Origin: an uncultured Ruminococcus sp.
GTDB taxonomy: Bacteria; Bacillota_A; Clostridia; Oscillospirales; Acutalibacteraceae
Length of the DNA stretch: 6,134 bases
Assembly (NCBI GenBank): GCA_902798605.1
Contig: CADBXH010000103.1
Location: 1-6,134 of the forward strand
Direction: 5' to 3'
The notes under the pieces are model-generated. The model saw only the letters and a program-made list of their open reading frames with translations, was not told the DNA's origin and searched no databases. Below, piece by piece: positions 5,752-6,134 of this stretch (positions within the stretch are counted from its first letter, which is position 1; every line of letters begins with the position of its first letter). Both the position numbers and the translations under genes were made by a program.

Positions 5752-5814
5752 AAAAAAATATGACGCCCGAAGGCGTCAATTTTTTTTGGTGGAGATGACG
5801 GGAATCGAACCCGT
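5718..5814. repeat. Large imperfect palindrome centred on the ssrA terminator
   Basis: The left arm 5718-5767 and right arm 5772-5814 are inverted copies. Both carry the tmRNA T-arm and acceptor sequence (ACGGG, TTCGATTCCCGTCATCTC, CACC), an A-run and TGACGCC. The left arm differs by a CTG insertion after ACGGG, a TTTT insertion before CACC, and small changes beside the A-run. The loop is CGAA (5768-5771). The ssrA gene therefore ends in a mirror image of its own 3' terminus. Confidence 0.9.
5751..5778 (-). terminator. Intrinsic terminator of ssrA
   Basis: On the minus strand a 7-bp GC-rich stem (TGACGCC with GGCGTCA) closes a TTCG tetraloop at 5771-5768 and is followed by TATTTTTTT (5760-5752). 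It begins 9 nt after the CCA end of tmRNA, leaving a short trailer for exonucleolytic maturation. Confidence 0.93.
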
Positions 5815-6132
5815 GTCCGAAAAGAATTCGCCGGGATTTTCTCCGAGCGCAGTCGTTATTTTAGGTCTCCCCCGCCGTACCGCCTAACGACAGGCTATAC
5901 GGGTCGGCAGCTCCTGATGTGTGACGGGGAGCGGAGCAGGTCCCTGTTCACATTTACCTCTGATCGACGCCCCTTACGCGGCCGAGGTACTCCGCGCAGG
6001 GACGGGCTGCATCAAGCAGCCATTCTAACTGTATTTTTGTCAGTTATTTTTAAGTTTACGGATTTTATGGCGGTTCCGCACCGCCGCTCGCTTATCCGGG
6101 GTCGTTCTCCCCGTCGAAACCTTTACATCCCC
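5787..6132 (-). ncRNA. ssrA: Transfer-messenger RNA (tmRNA), complete
   Basis: tmRNA rescues stalled ribosomes with SmpB and adds a degradation tag to the unfinished protein. The gene is 346 nt and one-piece. The 5' end GGGGATG (6132-6126) pairs with CATCTCC (5797-5791) to form the acceptor stem with the G3-U70 pair recognised by alanyl-tRNA synthetase. The 3' end is encoded CCA preceded by discriminator A (5790). The 5' body GGGGATGTAAAGGTTTCGAC is the typical tmRNA start. The T-arm is ACGGG-TTCGATT-CCCGT. Pseudoknot 1 is visible at 6085-6059: GGCGGT pairs with ACCGCC, and CGGA in its loop pairs with TCCG. The tag reading frame follows, and further pseudoknot-rich sequence fills the centre. 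Its promoter lies beyond the right edge, with only two bases left. Confidence 0.97.
6012..6041 (-). other. tmRNA tag reading frame
   Basis: After AAAATAACT, the usual context just before a resume codon, the frame reads GAC AAA AAT ACA GTT AGA ATG GCT GCT TGA, giving DKNTVRMAA. With the alanine carried by tmRNA the predicted tag is ADKNTVRMAA. The stop codon lies in the loop of a GGCTGC/GCAGCC hairpin (6021-6005), as is common in tmRNA. The resume position is inferred from the context; the C-terminal residues are secure from the frame and stop. Confidence 0.85.
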
Positions 6133-6134
6133 AT

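Noticed and set aside
5307..5768. Possible CRISPR array from the repeated blocks
   Set aside because: There are only two copies of each block, the blocks are 58 and 82 bases, and the spacing is irregular (199 and 291 bases). No cas gene is present.
5179..5887. Several short open frames on both strands (61-85 codons) in the repeat and tmRNA region
   Set aside because: They are translations of the repeats or of tmRNA 3'-end sequence, for example frames reading MTGIEPVSE or NKRAGSFRI. They lack ribosome binding sites and overlap structured RNA.

Overview
This window looks like chromosome from an anaerobic Firmicute of the Clostridia, most plausibly a Ruminococcus-like member of the Oscillospiraceae. 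The clues are a class I T-box leader, strong AGGAGG-type ribosome binding sites, -35/-10 boxes with exact 17-bp spacing, a secreted protein with a type I dockerin (typical of fibre-degrading gut and rumen clostridia), and a one-piece tmRNA. The species is an inference from gene families.

Layout, left to right. (1) Positions 14-340 hold a minus-strand promoter, a T-box riboswitch leader and its intrinsic terminator. The controlled gene, probably an aminoacyl-tRNA synthetase, lies off the left edge; the best reading of specifier and discriminator contact is isoleucine (ileS). (2) Positions 364-2389 hold a two-gene minus-strand operon: a VanY-type D-Ala-D-Ala carboxypeptidase lipoprotein, then an aldo/keto reductase 22 bp downstream. 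No terminator is visible between the reductase and the T-box promoter. (3) Positions 2431-2518 form a divergent promoter region. (4) A cardiolipin synthase (cls) runs on the plus strand at 2552-4114. (5) A hairpin at 4141-4180 separates cls from the convergent minus-strand gene for a secreted dockerin protein (4203-5123), which has its own strong promoter at 5221-5249. (6) Positions 5307-5786 carry no credible gene. They hold two copies of a composite repeat whose ends resemble the 3' end of tmRNA, each with a perfect internal hairpin. (7) Positions 5787-6132 are a complete minus-strand tmRNA gene (ssrA), with predicted tag (A)DKNTVRMAA.

VanY and Cls act on the cell envelope, on wall peptide trimming and anionic lipid synthesis respectively, and share a divergent promoter region. 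The dockerin protein is exported. The T-box and tmRNA both serve translation. Nothing suggests that these form one pathway. The least ordinary part is the repeat block beside ssrA: it repeats pieces of the tmRNA 3' end in both orientations and forms a large imperfect palindrome around the ssrA terminator.
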